Shown: positions 12,691-21,376 of the stretch, in pieces
How positions within the stretch are numbered: the first letter of the stretch is position 1
Layout of the letters: every line of letters begins with the position of its first letter
DNA from: CALGLS01 sp047626155
GTDB lineage: Bacteria > Bacteroidota > Bacteroidia > Chitinophagales > Saprospiraceae
Direction of reading: 5' to 3'
DNA: 25,470 nt
Assembly (NCBI GenBank): GCA_047626155.1
Contig: JBLHRR010000074.1
Span: 1-25,470, forward strand
The notes under the pieces: model-generated
Told to the model about the DNA's origin: nothing
Databases searched by the model: none
Seen by the model: only the letters and a program-made list of their open reading frames with translations
Position numbers and translations under genes: made by a program

Positions 12691-14094
12691 ATGAAGTACG
12701 ACATTACGATTATCGGTTCTGGCCCTGGAGGCTATGTTGCTGCCATTAGAGCTGCGCAGTTGGGTTTGAAAACAGCTATTATTGAAAAATATAAAACACT
12801 GGGAGGTACTTGCCTCAACGTCGGATGTATTCCGTCAAAAGCATTGTTAGATTCATCGGAGCATTACCATAATGCCCATGCAAAATTTGCAGACCACGGG
12901 ATTAACATGACCGGTTTGAAAGTGGATATGAAGCAAATGATTGCCCGAAAGAATGACGTAGTTTCTAAAACCTGCGATGGCGTTGCTTTCCTGATGAAGA
13001 AGAACAAAATCGATGTTTATCATGGACATGGTTCCTTCAAAGATGCGAAGACAATTCTAATTGCTCAGGAGGATGGAAAGACCTTAGAAATAGAAACAGA
13101 TAAGACGATCATCGCGACAGGTTCTAAACCGATTGCACCACCGGCTTTTAATTATGATAAAAACCGGGTGATTACTTCTACGGAAGCACTTAACATAGAT
13201 AAAGTGCCAAAGCGTATGGTCGTCATCGGTGGGGGAGTGATCGGACTCGAATTAGGTTCTGTTTTTGCGCGCCTGGGAACGGAAGTTGAAGTGATCGAAT
13301 ACATGGATCGCATCATTGCAGGAATGGATAAAGATTGCAGTAAGGAGCTACAACGTTCCCTGAAAAAACTAGGGATGAAATTCCACCTTAACCACGGCGT
13401 AACGGACGTTACAGGAACTGCAAAAGGAGTAACGGTTAATTACAAAAAGAAAAATACAGAAGACATCATGTCCATAAAGGCAGATTATTGCTTGATCGCC
13501 ATTGGCCGAAATCCGTATACGGATAAGCTAGGTTTGGAAAATGCAGGCGTACAATTAGACGAACGTAATCGTGTTGTTGTAGATGAGCATTTAGAAACCA
13601 ATGTGCCAGGTATCTTCGCAATAGGAGATGTAATAAAAGGGGCCATGTTGGCACACAAGGCAGAGGAAGAAGGTATTTTGGTTGCAGAGTATGTTGCTGG
13701 TCAAAAACCACACATCGATTATAACTTAATACCGGGTGTTGTTTACACTTGGCCGGAAGTAGCGGCTGTTGGCAAAACAGAAGGAGAGTTGAAGGCCGCG
13801 GGTCATGCATACAAATCAGGTAAGTTTCCATTTAAAGCATTGGGACGTGCCCGTGCGAGTACAGATATGGATGGAATGGTCAAGGTTTTGGCTGATAAGG
13901 AGACAGATGAAATTCTAGGTGTACATATTGTTGGGCCAAGAGCTGCAGATATGATAGCAGAGGCAGTTGCCTTGATGGAGTTCCGCGCTTCGGCAGAAGA
14001 TGCGGCGCGTATGTCGCATGCACATCCGACTTATACGGAGGCTTTCCGGGAGGCTGCCTTGGCGGCTACAGGGAATCGGCCTTTGCATATTTAG
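12691..14094 (+). CDS. lpdA: dihydrolipoyl dehydrogenase (E3)
   Basis: The 467-residue flavoenzyme reoxidises dihydrolipoamide of the 2-oxoacid dehydrogenase and glycine cleavage complexes, passing electrons through FAD to NAD+. The FAD motif IGSGPGGYVAAIRAAQLG is at residues 8-25. The redox disulfide is Cys41/Cys46 in GGTCLNVGCIPSKAL, and the NAD-binding motif is VVIGGGVIGLELGSVFARLG (about 175-194). IFAIGDVIKGAMLAHKAEEE is the second FAD contact, and the C-terminal HAHPTYTEAFREAAL holds the His445/Glu450 catalytic dyad. The size is normal. It stands alone, without E1 or E2 genes, which is common in Bacteroidota. A long hairpin precedes it and a terminator follows. Confidence 0.96.
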   Translation: MKYDITIIGSGPGGYVAAIRAAQLGLKTAIIEKYKTLGGTCLNVGCIPSKALLDSSEHYHNAHAKFADHGINMTGLKVDMKQMIARKNDVVSKTCDGVAFLMKKNKIDVYHGHGSFKDAKTILIAQEDGKTLEIETDKTIIATGSKPIAPPAFNYDKNRVITSTEALNIDKVPKRMVVIGGGVIGLELGSVFARLGTEVEVIEYMDRIIAGMDKDCSKELQRSLKKLGMKFHLNHGVTDVTGTAKGVTVNYKKKNTEDIMSIKADYCLIAIGRNPYTDKLGLENAGVQLDERNRVVVDEHLETNVPGIFAIGDVIKGAMLAHKAEEEGILVAEYVAGQKPHIDYNLIPGVVYTWPEVAAVGKTEGELKAAGHAYKSGKFPFKALGRARASTDMDGMVKVLADKETDEILGVHIVGPRAADMIAEAVALMEFRASAEDAARMSHAHPTYTEAFREAALAATGNRPLHI

Positions 14095-14122
14095 AGGTGT
14101 GTATGGCTTAATTGAAAATGGG

Positions 14123-14165
14123 GAACCCCGCTATTGTGAATGCAGTAGTGGGGTTCTTTAATTTC
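14123..14165 (+). terminator. rho-independent terminator after lpdA
   Basis: GAACCCCGCTATTG (14123-14136) pairs with CAGTAGTGGGGTTC (14143-14156), allowing G-T pairs, around TGAATG, followed by TTTAATTT. It lies between convergent lpdA and the M23 peptidase gene. A single ATTAACTGTTGAC unit, as around the IVS gene, is just beyond at 14170-14182. Confidence 0.85.
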
Positions 14166-14212
14166 AAGAATTAACTGTTGACTACTGAATTCAGATATTT
14201 TTTAAATAACAA

Positions 14213-15940
14213 TCACCGAACAAACCCCCGCTCAAAAACCTCCCTATTCCCCCGGCTATCCGTCACCTCCAATCTCAATACATGCTCCCCCTTCGTTGTC
14301 TGCTCATCAAAACGATGAGTCAGCATATCCTTCTTTGAATCGTATTCCAGTAAAATCCAACGGCCATCAATCGTAGCTTCATAATCGAAGTATGTGACGT
14401 TCCTCGCGGTTTCAAAATTGTCAGTTACCTTGAAAGACATTTGGTTAAAACCCCTCATGTTCTTTTTAAAATTGACCGCTTTGATCGTTGGCGCTTTGGT
14501 GTCCGTCATTATAGAGAAATCTCCAAGGTCACGGACTTTAGCAACTAAGCGTCCCTCTTTCCACTTTCCGCTACAGTTTGTAATATTATTGTTTTTATCA
14601 CAGTAAGCAATGAAGGCTTTCGCGTGCAAAGAATCGGGGAGCCCTATGGGGCGGATACCAATATCGTAGTAGCGATGCACTGGAGTGGTGTAGTCATGCA
14701 CGTGATGAACAGCGGAATACATGTTAGCCGATTGGTCGGTAGATGCGCTGTATTTTAGATATAAATTTTCATACAAACTCCGCTTTGGAAAATAGAGATA
14801 CAAAGCATCATTGTTTATAATATTCTCTTCATCATAGGGGAGGAGGTAGTTAAAGGAAATGGATTTTGGTTCCTTCACCGTTGCACGTTTTACCCAAAAC
14901 TCCAGCGTAGAATAATTGCCTGCTTGGTCTTCTGACAAAATGGTAATTTTACTAGCCTTCTGTTTACTTAACTTAATCACCCCGTCATTTACCTTTTTTT
15001 GATAAATTGATAAATTATTTCCCGGAAGGCGATAACAGCGATTGAAATAACTCTTCTTCGAAACCTGCTCCTCATAATCCAAATGCGCATTGATATATCT
15101 GGATTCCGCAAAATTAAAAGTTTCCATTTTGAAATCGTAAATCAACTTTTCATCCTGAAACATTTTGACCGCATAAACGCCATTCCAGTTGTTGACGCCA
15201 TTCATGTGGTCGTAAGTTTTTATCCCAAAACCAACACGCCAGGCACCTAATAGGATAGTATCGCCTTGTAGGCGATAGTTACCACCTTTTGCAAGCGTTT
15301 TCTTTGTTTTCGTTTCCAGTGTTTCCCCTTTTTCATTTAGGAAATAAGTTTTCAATTCATGAATTTTCGGTGCACGTGTGTCTTTTGTTTTAAAACCAAA
15401 AAGCAAAGGGTTAATTGGTCGCTCTGAATCTGTATCTCTGATCTCAAAATGCAAATGTGGGCCATAAGAACGACCTGATAAGCCCAGCGTTCCAATCTGA
15501 TCACCCTGCTTAAATGTAAAGCGATCCGCCTCCGGGAATAAATCTACTTCAAAAGATTTTTTTTGGTACTGCATCTCTTTTACATACTGCTCCAACTCGT
15601 CAGTGAATTTATGTAAATGTGCATACACAGAAGTATAGCCATTAGGATGGGCGATGTAAACGACTTTGCCATAACTGCCCGATTGCATTTTGATCCGAGC
15701 CACATAACCACCTGCTACTGAAAAAAGAGGCTGCCCAATTTTTCCATTATGCGCTTTGATGTCGATGCCGGCATGGAGGTGATTGGGACGGAGCTCTCCG
15801 AAGGTTCCAGAAAGAAAGATTTGATAGCCAACCGGAGATTGAAAATAATCCTGTGGGTAATCTTTAGTATCGGTGTTAGTAAAAGCTAACAAAGTAATTA
15901 CGATAACTGATAGGGAAAGAAAAAAGCCTCTAGTGATCAT
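14213..15940 (-). CDS. M23-family metallopeptidase (LytM-type murein endopeptidase)
   Basis: The 575-residue protein has an N-terminal hydrophobic segment (MITRGFFLSLSVIVITLLAF), a signal peptide or anchor, so it acts outside the cytoplasmic membrane, probably on peptidoglycan cross-links. The LytM domain is at about 35-185: NHLHAGIDIKA supplies zinc ligands His56 and Asp60, YAHLHK holds His108 and His110, and GPHLHFEIRD supplies His162 and zinc ligand His164. An insert of about 30 residues (114-145) sits between the last two motifs. The remaining 390 residues are beta-rich with no motif I can name; KVTDNFETARNV and LRLEVTDSRGN near the end look like Ig-like strands. A TAnnTTTG promoter lies just upstream. 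The catalytic set is complete, so it should be active. Confidence 0.9.
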   Translation of the reverse strand: MITRGFFLSLSVIVITLLAFTNTDTKDYPQDYFQSPVGYQIFLSGTFGELRPNHLHAGIDIKAHNGKIGQPLFSVAGGYVARIKMQSGSYGKVVYIAHPNGYTSVYAHLHKFTDELEQYVKEMQYQKKSFEVDLFPEADRFTFKQGDQIGTLGLSGRSYGPHLHFEIRDTDSERPINPLLFGFKTKDTRAPKIHELKTYFLNEKGETLETKTKKTLAKGGNYRLQGDTILLGAWRVGFGIKTYDHMNGVNNWNGVYAVKMFQDEKLIYDFKMETFNFAESRYINAHLDYEEQVSKKSYFNRCYRLPGNNLSIYQKKVNDGVIKLSKQKASKITILSEDQAGNYSTLEFWVKRATVKEPKSISFNYLLPYDEENIINNDALYLYFPKRSLYENLYLKYSASTDQSANMYSAVHHVHDYTTPVHRYYDIGIRPIGLPDSLHAKAFIAYCDKNNNITNCSGKWKEGRLVAKVRDLGDFSIMTDTKAPTIKAVNFKKNMRGFNQMSFKVTDNFETARNVTYFDYEATIDGRWILLEYDSKKDMLTHRFDEQTTKGEHVLRLEVTDSRGNREVFERGFVR

Positions 15941-15959
15941 GGTGGTATTTGTGTTTTTG

Positions 15960-15967
15960 CAAATATA
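15960..15967 (-). promoter_or_regulatory. Bacteroidota-type -7 promoter box for the M23 peptidase
   Basis: On the minus strand TATATTTG (15967-15960) fits TAnnTTTG. A TTG-containing element (GTTGACAC) lies about 23 bases further upstream. The start codon is about 20 bp downstream, giving a short leader like that of the PSD1 gene. Confidence 0.5.
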
Positions 15968-16122
15968 AGTATTTGGTCAAGATATAGTGTCAACATTCTT
16001 AAATGCCATCATTTACTAAAATCGTAAAAGGCTAAAGGAAGGATTTATTCTCCGATACCCAACTAGGCTCCCGACTAGAGTGATGACGCAAGAGCGAGCC
16101 CACAAAAATGAGGTCGCCTTAG

Positions 16123-16274
16123 CCTGTCATCACGAGCGAGTCGAGGGATAATAGGGCACCAAAGTTCTTAAATTTCGATGGAGGTACGAGTCGAGAAATC
16201 TACCTCCATCGTAAAATGATTCTCTCATTTGTCTTCTTGTTCCTCGACTCGCTGCGCTCGCTCGGAATGACAGG
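16123..16274. repeat. REP-like inverted repeat cluster between the M23 peptidase and purL
   Basis: CCTGTCATCACGAGCGAG followed by TCGAGG (16123-16146) reappears inverted at 16242-16274 (CCTCGACTCGCTGCGCTCGC, then TCGGAATGACAGG) with a short insertion. Between them a second hairpin has a perfect 11-bp stem, CGATGGAGGTA (16176-16186) with TACCTCCATCG (16201-16211). GAGCGAGTCGAGG is a common core of dispersed intergenic repeats in many bacteria. The cluster fills the middle of a 604-bp gap (15941-16544) in which I see no gene. Confidence 0.75.
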
Positions 16275-16443
16275 TTATACATTCTTCATTTTTTGCCTCA
16301 GGGCCTGTTTGCAAGCGCTGAGTTTCACCTTTAAATCAGTGTTTCTCTACCTAATTATTAAATTCCTAAGAACCACTTAACTCCCTACTGTCATTTTTTC
16401 ACTTTTCTTTTCCCACACAGTATAATATCCCCCTAAAAAAGAA

Positions 16444-16451
16444 GACCTTTG
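16444..16451 (+). promoter_or_regulatory. possible promoter box of purL
   Basis: GACCTTTG resembles TAnnTTTG with one mismatch, about 95 bp before the chosen purL start. An exact TATAAT (16421-16426) is also nearby. Neither has a convincing upstream element. Confidence 0.25.
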
Positions 16452-16544
16452 CGCTTTCAAAAAATACAGGAGTTCGTTTAATTCTCTGTTGTGAAAACTA
16501 CTTCACCGCATAGCCGTAAGCCAATTCACATAAATAAGTGCAAT

Positions 16545-19500
16545 ATGATCCTCTTCTTCGGCAACCCCATGAAAAAAATATTCGCTCTTCAATGTTCTCA
16601 ACAGCTTGCTGCGGAAGACATCCAAAAGCTCACCTGGCTTTTTGGCAATGAAGAGCAAGTAGAATCCCCTGTACTATATGGTACTTTCATTGGCCCGCGC
16701 GCTGCTATGATCACACCTTGGAGTACCAATGCCGTAGAAATCACTCAGAATATGGGGATCTCTGGGATCGAGCGAATTGAAGAGCTTATGGTAATGGGAG
16801 GTGCTCAAAGTCAGCTTGATCCAATGATCTCTCAAAAATATGATGGCCCTAATCAGGAAATGTTTTCCATCAAAACCAAACCAGAAGAGATTAAGCATAT
16901 TGAGGATATTGCTGCTTACAATCAGACGGAAGGGCTTGCGCTAAGCTCAGAAGAAATCAACTACCTTAAAGGAGTCGCAGAAAAAATTGGACGACCATTA
17001 ACAGACTCAGAAGTTTTCGGATTCTCACAAGTGAACAGTGAGCATTGCCGACATAAAATTTTCAACGGTACCTTCGTTATTGATGGCGAAGAAAAACCAA
17101 CGACCCTTTTCAACCTCATCAAAGAAACGGCCAAGGAAAACCCCAATGACATCGTCTCTGCTTATAAAGACAATGTTGCTTTTATCAAAGGACCTGAGGT
17201 GGTACAGTTCGCTCCTGATACTGCGGATCAAGCAGATTTCTACAAAAAGAAAAAATTCGAATCTGTCATTTCGCTAAAAGCGGAAACACATAACTTCCCA
17301 ACGACCGTAGAACCATTCAGCGGTGCAGCAACAGGATCCGGTGGAGAAATCCGTGACCGACTTGCTGGAGGAAAAGGTTCTCTGCCCCTCGCAGGAACAG
17401 CAGTCTATATGACTTCTTACTCTCGCCTTAAAGAAAATCGTCCTTGGGAAAATGCGATGGGTCCTAGACCATGGCTTTACCAAACACCAATGGACATCCT
17501 AATCAAAGCCTCCAACGGGGCTTCTGATTTTGGAAATAAATTTGGACAACCTTTAATCAATGGTTCGGTACTAACTTTCGAACATGAAGAGCATGCGCGA
17601 AAGTTAGGCTTCGATAAAGTCATTATGATGGCAGGTGGTATCGGTTATGCAAAAGCAGATCAAGCCATTAAAGATACTCCGAAGAAAGGAGACAAAATTG
17701 TTATCCTTGGTGGTGATAATTATAGAATTGGAATGGGCGGTGCCGCAGTTTCTTCTTCCAACACAGGAGCTCTCGGTGCGGGTATTGAATTGAATGCCGT
17801 ACAACGATCGAATCCTGAAATGCAAAAGCGAGTGGCGAATGCAATCAGAGGAATGGTAGAAAATGACATCAACCCAATTGTCTCTATTCACGATCACGGT
17901 GCAGGTGGGCACTTGAATTGTTTGTCTGAGCTAGTGGAAGAAATAGGAGGAAAAATAAACTTGGATAAATTGCCTATTGGCGATCCGACTTTGTCAGCCA
18001 AAGAGATTATTGGCAACGAATCGCAAGAGCGTATGGGACTTGTGATCTCTCCAGAAGATTTAGATACTTTACAGAAAATTGCAGATCGCGAACGTGCACC
18101 GTTGTATGAAGTAGGGGAGGTGTCTGGTGATCACCGGTTTACTTTTGAATCTGAAACAACTAAGGCCAAGCCAATGGATTTGGCCCTGGAAGATATGTTC
18201 GGTTCTTCTCCCCAAACGATCATGAAGGATACGACTATTGATCGAAAATTCGCTCCTCCTGGAATACGGGTAGATAATATTCCAGAGTATGTAAATAAGA
18301 TGCTACGACTGGAGGCGGTTGCTTGTAAGGATTGGTTAACTAATAAAGTTGACCGTTGTGTAGGTGGACGTGTGGCAAAGCAGCAATGCGCTGGCCCACT
18401 GCAATTACCACTGAACAATTGTGGCGTAATGGCCCTCGACTTCGAAGGCAAAGAAGGAATTGCGACTTCCATCGGGCACGCGCCAATGAGTGCGCTGATT
18501 GATCCGGCGGCGGGTTCGCGAAACGCCATCGCAGAAGCATTGACTAATATCATCTGGGCACCATTGAAAGATGGATTAAAATCTATTTCGCTTTCCGCAA
18601 ATTGGATGTGGCCTTGTCGGAATCAGGGAGAAGACGCGAGGTTGTATGCAGCAGTAGAAGCGGTTTCTACTTTCGCTATTGCCCTCGGTATCAACGTGCC
18701 GACAGGTAAGGATTCTTTATCCATGAAACAGAAGTATGGAGAGGAGGAAGTCTTGTCGCCAGGTACAGTGGTGATCTCTGCGGTAGGAAATTGTAATGAC
18801 ATTAATAAAGTAGTAGAGCCTGTTTTGAAATTGGACGGCGGTTCCATTTACTATATCAATTTGTCGAAGGACAGTTACCATTTAGGTGGTTCTTCTTTTG
18901 CGCAAACAAAGAATAAAATTGGAGCTGCTACTCCTGATATTAAAGATGCAGCGGCTTTCGCCAAAACTTTTGATATTATTCAGGGCTTGATTAAGAAAGG
19001 TTTGATTGTAGCAGGACACGACGTTTCTTCAGGTGGTTTGATCACGACATTGTTGGAACTTTGTTTTTCAACAATGGGTCTTGCAGCCAAGTTGGATTTG
19101 AAAGACTTGAAAGAAAATGATGCTGTGAAAACATTGTTCGCTGAAAACTGCGGAATTGTATTTCAAGCGAAAGATGAGCGTGTAGAATTGGCGTTAAAAG
19201 AAAACGACATAGACTATTGCTACCTCGGAGAAGCGGTAGAAGGAGAGGTGTTGATCATCAAGAATGGAGAAGTAAGTCACGACTTTAATATCCCGGAAGC
19301 AAGAGAGGCTTGGTATGAAACCTCTTACCTTTTAGATCAAAAACAAACAGCTAACAATTTAGCTACAGATCGTTTTGAAAACTACAAAGTGCAGCCTTTG
19401 ACTTATAGTTTCCCAGAACACTTCACTGGAAAGTTGCCAGTTATTGATGATTCTAAGCCACGACCAAAAGCTGCTATCCTACGGGAAAAAGGTTCTAACT

Positions 19501-20240
19501 CTGAGCGCGAAATGGCAAACGCCTTGTACCTCGCAGGTTTCGATGTTAAAGATGTCCACATGACGGATTTGATGTCCGGAAGAGAAACGCTTGAAGATAT
19601 TCAGTTCCTTGGCGCTGTTGGAGGTTTCTCCAATTCAGATGTACTCGGTTCTGCTAAAGGTTGGGCGGGCGCTTTCCGTTACAACGAAAAAGCAAGAACA
19701 AGCTTAGAAAATTTCTTTAATAGAGAAGACGTCCTTTCTGTTGGGATTTGTAATGGTTGTCAATTGTTTTTAGAATTGGATTTAATCAATCCAACTCACG
19801 AGAAGTTATCGAAGATGACTTATAACGATTCTGGAAAACACGAAAGTAATTTCACCTCTGTTGTTATCCAACAAAACAATTCCGTAATGCTTTCTAGTTT
19901 GGAAGGTACGCGTTTAGGCGTTTGGATTTCTCATGGAGAAGGAAAATTCCAACTGCCGCTTGCTGAAGATAGATACAGCATTGTTGCGAAATATGGTTAC
20001 GAAGGTTATCCTGCCAATCCAAACGGTAGTGATTATAACACAGCTATGATTTGTAGCACTGACGGTCGCCATCTAGCGACTATGCCACACATTGAGCGTT
20101 CTACTTTTCAGTGGAATTGGGCGCATTACGAAGCAGGAAGACAAGATGAGGTATCCCCTTGGTTGGAGGCTTTCGTGAATGCGAAGAAGTGGTTGACGGG
20201 GGAGTTGGCGGAAGTGAATGTGGTGGCGGCTACGAATTAA
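16545..20240 (+). CDS. purL: phosphoribosylformylglycinamidine synthase, one-chain form
   Basis: The 1231-residue enzyme converts FGAR, ATP and glutamine to FGAM in purine synthesis. It is the large single-chain form: N-terminal PurS-like region and linker (1 to about 150), two AIR-synthase-type halves starting near VISLKAETHNFPT (about 243-255, with GAATGSGGEIRDR as the phosphate loop), and a C-terminal class I glutaminase. The glutaminase nucleophile is Cys1069 in SVGICNGCQLF, with His1182 and Glu1184 in PHIERS. KGSNSEREMANAL starts that domain. I chose ATG 16545 (MILFFGNPMKKIFALQ) because homologues start this way. The more upstream in-frame GTG at 16491 adds 18 residues without family support, and the ATG at 16569 would lose the conserved MILFFGN. 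A weak promoter-like box is upstream. AlkB follows after 140 bp on the same strand. Confidence 0.95.
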   Translation: MILFFGNPMKKIFALQCSQQLAAEDIQKLTWLFGNEEQVESPVLYGTFIGPRAAMITPWSTNAVEITQNMGISGIERIEELMVMGGAQSQLDPMISQKYDGPNQEMFSIKTKPEEIKHIEDIAAYNQTEGLALSSEEINYLKGVAEKIGRPLTDSEVFGFSQVNSEHCRHKIFNGTFVIDGEEKPTTLFNLIKETAKENPNDIVSAYKDNVAFIKGPEVVQFAPDTADQADFYKKKKFESVISLKAETHNFPTTVEPFSGAATGSGGEIRDRLAGGKGSLPLAGTAVYMTSYSRLKENRPWENAMGPRPWLYQTPMDILIKASNGASDFGNKFGQPLINGSVLTFEHEEHARKLGFDKVIMMAGGIGYAKADQAIKDTPKKGDKIVILGGDNYRIGMGGAAVSSSNTGALGAGIELNAVQRSNPEMQKRVANAIRGMVENDINPIVSIHDHGAGGHLNCLSELVEEIGGKINLDKLPIGDPTLSAKEIIGNESQERMGLVISPEDLDTLQKIADRERAPLYEVGEVSGDHRFTFESETTKAKPMDLALEDMFGSSPQTIMKDTTIDRKFAPPGIRVDNIPEYVNKMLRLEAVACKDWLTNKVDRCVGGRVAKQQCAGPLQLPLNNCGVMALDFEGKEGIATSIGHAPMSALIDPAAGSRNAIAEALTNIIWAPLKDGLKSISLSANWMWPCRNQGEDARLYAAVEAVSTFAIALGINVPTGKDSLSMKQKYGEEEVLSPGTVVISAVGNCNDINKVVEPVLKLDGGSIYYINLSKDSYHLGGSSFAQTKNKIGAATPDIKDAAAFAKTFDIIQGLIKKGLIVAGHDVSSGGLITTLLELCFSTMGLAAKLDLKDLKENDAVKTLFAENCGIVFQAKDERVELALKENDIDYCYLGEAVEGEVLIIKNGEVSHDFNIPEAREAWYETSYLLDQKQTANNLATDRFENYKVQPLTYSFPEHFTGKLPVIDDSKPRPKAAILREKGSNSEREMANALYLAGFDVKDVHMTDLMSGRETLEDIQFLGAVGGFSNSDVLGSAKGWAGAFRYNEKARTSLENFFNREDVLSVGICNGCQLFLELDLINPTHEKLSKMTYNDSGKHESNFTSVVIQQNNSVMLSSLEGTRLGVWISHGEGKFQLPLAEDRYSIVAKYGYEGYPANPNGSDYNTAMICSTDGRHLATMPHIERSTFQWNWAHYEAGRQDEVSPWLEAFVNAKKWLTGELAEVNVVAATN

Positions 20241-20315
20241 GGAGGTAACCGCACGGACGCCAACTGTGCAACGTTTTTACAAAAACGAACAAAAGAACAG
20301 TCTACGAATTAGGAG
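20230..20315. repeat. direct repeats flanking a short insert at the purL stop codon
   Basis: CTACGAATTAAGGAG (20230-20244, including the purL stop) recurs as CTACGAATTAGGAG (20302-20315). The 57 bases between begin GTAACCGCACGGACGC and contain CGTTTTT/AAAAACG. The sequence AGGTAACCGCA across the first repeat also occurs at 4574-4584, 10 bp after another stop codon. Confidence 0.45.
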
Positions 20316-20330
20316 TGCTTATATCGACAA

Positions 20331-20367
20331 TGGAATAGTTTGGAATTTTTTATTTCAAACTATTCCA
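20331..20367 (+). other. strong hairpin in front of the alkB-like gene
   Basis: TGGAATAGTTT (20331-20341) pairs perfectly with AAACTATTCCA (20357-20367), and GAA/TTC extends it past one bulged G, leaving a T-rich loop. It ends 13 bp before the ATG at 20381. There is no T run after the stem, so it is more likely a leader hairpin than a purL terminator. Confidence 0.6.
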
Positions 20368-20380
20368 CAAAAGCTACCCA

Positions 20381-20992
20381 ATGGATTTATTCAACCCCAA
20401 CCCTGCTACTAACAATCTTCTCCCGTATGATGGAACGGTCCATTATCACGGCAAGATTTTTAATGTTGAAAAATCTGAGCAATATCTTCATTACCTACTC
20501 GAAGAGATTCCCTGGAAAAATGATGAGGCTTTTATTTTTGGTAAACACATTGTTACGAAAAGGAAAGTTGCTTGGTATGGAGACAAAAATTATTCTTACA
20601 CCTATTCTGGCGCGACTAAACAAGCCCTCACTTGGACGCCGGAGCTATTGGAACTCAAAAAAATAGCAGAAGAAAAAACAGGAGCAACCTACAATTCCTG
20701 TTTGCTCAATCTCTACCACGATGGTGAAGAAGGAATGGCTTATCACAGCGATGATGAAAAAGCTCTGGGAGAAAACAGTGCAATTGCTTCCTTGAGTTTT
20801 GGGGCTGAGCGCAAGTTTTTATTTCGACATAAACAGACGAAGGACCGAGTGGAAGTGTTTCTGGAAGCAGGTTCGCTGTTAGTGATGAAAGGGGAGACAC
20901 AACAAAACTGGCTGCATCGCTTGCCACCTACCAAGAAGGTGAAACGGCCTCGGGTGAATTTGACTTTTCGCTTGATGGTTTTGGAGCAGTAG
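20381..20992 (+). CDS. AlkB-type 2-oxoglutarate/Fe(II) DNA repair dioxygenase
   Basis: The 203-residue enzyme oxidatively removes alkyl groups (such as 1-methyladenine and 3-methylcytosine) from DNA, using Fe(II), oxygen and 2-oxoglutarate. Iron ligands are His122 and Asp124 in MAYHSDDEKALG and His179 in NWLHRLPP. The 2-oxoglutarate-binding arginines are Arg191 and Arg197 in RVNLTFR. NSCLLNLYHDGEEGMAYHSD is the conserved run leading into the active site, and VAWYGDKNYSYTYSG is the nucleotide-recognition region. The layout resembles the ALKBH2/3 branch more than E. coli AlkB. ATG 20381 (MDLFNPNP) starts the natural family N-terminus. It follows purL on the same strand but with its own hairpin leader; no Ada or other repair gene is adjacent. 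Confidence 0.93.
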   Translation: MDLFNPNPATNNLLPYDGTVHYHGKIFNVEKSEQYLHYLLEEIPWKNDEAFIFGKHIVTKRKVAWYGDKNYSYTYSGATKQALTWTPELLELKKIAEEKTGATYNSCLLNLYHDGEEGMAYHSDDEKALGENSAIASLSFGAERKFLFRHKQTKDRVEVFLEAGSLLVMKGETQQNWLHRLPPTKKVKRPRVNLTFRLMVLEQ

Positions 20993-21164
20993 ACTTGCTC
21001 ACATCATTCTATTTCGAATTGATCTCGTGTTTGAACGATTTTCATAGCCTACCCTAAAAGAGGTAACGGTTGGCATATGCCCCCCCGTTTTTACTGTTTA
21101 CGCACCTATTAGTATCTTTAAGTATCTAAATTTACTGTATGGAAAACCTTTCCTAAAGATTTAA

Positions 21165-21275
21165 TTACAAGCGTTAGACTCTCCTTATAAAATTATTGCA
21201 GCGGATGTCAACAATTCAGGGTCAGTTACAACAATGGATATGGTTGAGTTACGTAAGTTGATCTTACATATTGTT
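21165..21275 (+). pseudogene. relic: dockerin-like domain of a surface protein
   Basis: From 21165 the frame reads LQALDSPYKIIAADVNNSGS then VTTMDMVELRKLILHI before losing similarity and stopping at 21288. The D-x-N-x-S-G-x-V-T-x-x-D calcium-loop pattern followed by LRKLIL is the second half of a dockerin-like repeat; the SPYKIIAADVN wording is typical of Saprospiria-type extracellular proteins. A TAA at 21162 precedes it, and the downstream NNTSWRF-type ending is missing. It is a fragment without a start, expressed only by accident if at all. Confidence 0.55.
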
Positions 21276-21282
21276 CGCAAGA

Positions 21283-21330
21283 GGTCTTGATGATAACGGA
21301 GATATAGATTATCTTGCCAGTAATCTAGGG
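21283..21330 (+). pseudogene. relic: FG-GAP/VCBS-like repeat fragment
   Basis: Directly after the dockerin relic, in another frame, the DNA reads GLDDNGDIDYLASNLG. The D-x-x-N-G-D-x-D-Y pattern followed by NLG is the calcium-binding core of an FG-GAP/VCBS repeat. Only about 16 codons are recognisable, so the call is tentative. The glpD start is 46 bp downstream. Confidence 0.4.
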
Positions 21331-21376
21331 TGCACCATCTCAAATAGGGAACAGTTATTAAGTACGAACAATATAA

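Noticed and set aside
16491..16544. Upstream GTG start for purL
   Set aside because: The 18 extra residues have no family support. MILFFGN at 16545 is the usual beginning.
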